Source: Candidatus Bathyarchaeota archaeon (GTDB taxonomy: Archaea; Thermoproteota; Bathyarchaeia; Bathyarchaeales; Bathyarchaeaceae). Taken from it: a stretch of 5,094 nt of DNA. Under the pieces are notes generated by a model, which saw only the letters and a list, made by a program, of their open reading frames with translations, searched no databases and had not been told where the DNA came from. This document shows, piece after piece, positions 5,056 to 5,094 of the stretch. The position numbers and the translations under genes were made by a program. Positions within the stretch are counted from its first letter, which is position 1. Every line of letters begins with the position of its first letter. The stretch spans positions 894,587 to 899,680 of the forward strand of contig CP070828.1 in the NCBI GenBank assembly GCA_020344715.1, written 5' to 3'.

Positions 5056-5094
5056 TTGGGGGTGAATCTTAGAGATCTCGTTCCCAAAACAACG
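5056..5094 (+). CDS. fen: Start of flap endonuclease FEN-1 (partial, cut by window end)
   Basis: From TTG 5056 the thirteen codons read MGVNLRDLVPKTT (TTG taken as Met). This matches the conserved N-terminus of archaeal FEN-1, which begins MGV and continues with a (K/N)LRDL(I/V)PK-like segment. In that family the N-terminal Gly2 packs near the active site, so the start position matters and TTG fits it exactly; starting at the GTG (5062) would lose MG. GGTG (5045-5048), seven bases upstream, is a good ribosome binding site. FEN-1 is a metal-dependent nuclease that removes 5' flaps during Okazaki fragment maturation and repair. Only 13 residues are visible and no catalytic residue is included, so the identification is by the N-terminal motif alone. 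Confidence 0.62.
   Translation, partial: MGVNLRDLVPKTT

Overview
The window reads as chromosomal DNA of an archaeon, most likely from the TACK side (a Bathyarchaeia- or Thaumarchaeota-like lineage; the exact group is an inference from gene content, not proven). The evidence is an archaeal Trm5-type tRNA methyltransferase, a DUF371 protein, a COG2888-type zinc ribbon, a short archaeal EF-1beta, a two-ring Cdc48/VAT ATPase, TATA-box promoters, GGTG-like ribosome binding sites, GTG and TTG starts, and a tRNA gene with an intron and an encoded CCA end.

Layout, left to right. Bases 1-98 are the 3' part of an intron-containing tRNA, best read as tRNA-Lys(CTT). A short gap (99-270) holds an in-frame echo of a Trm5 motif and a possible TATA box. 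The trm5 gene (271-1338, +) follows. It converges on, and overlaps by 8 bases, a DUF371 gene on the minus strand (1331-1762). Upstream of DUF371 is a 23-codon minus-strand reading frame (1759-1830) that overlaps the DUF371 start as ATGA. One TATA-like element (1858-1867) lies between this pair and the rightward genes and is placed to serve both directions. To its right are the zinc-ribbon gene (1907-2098) and ef1b (2117-2386), a probable two-gene operon. A second TATA box (2409-2418) precedes cdc48 (2483-4654), which is followed after 17 bases by a small winged-helix gene (4672-4905) that appears to start at TTG. A gap of 150 bases then leads to the first 13 codons of a gene that looks like flap endonuclease FEN-1 (5056 onward, cut by the window end).

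The genes are mostly housekeeping: tRNA and tRNA modification (tRNA-Lys, Trm5), translation (zinc ribbon, EF-1beta), protein unfolding (Cdc48) and replication/repair (FEN-1). I see no mobile element, CRISPR array or defence cassette. The points most worth checking are the echo of the Trm5 octapeptide FHVDLAKV upstream of trm5, the 23-codon frame coupled to DUF371, and the two-way TATA element.
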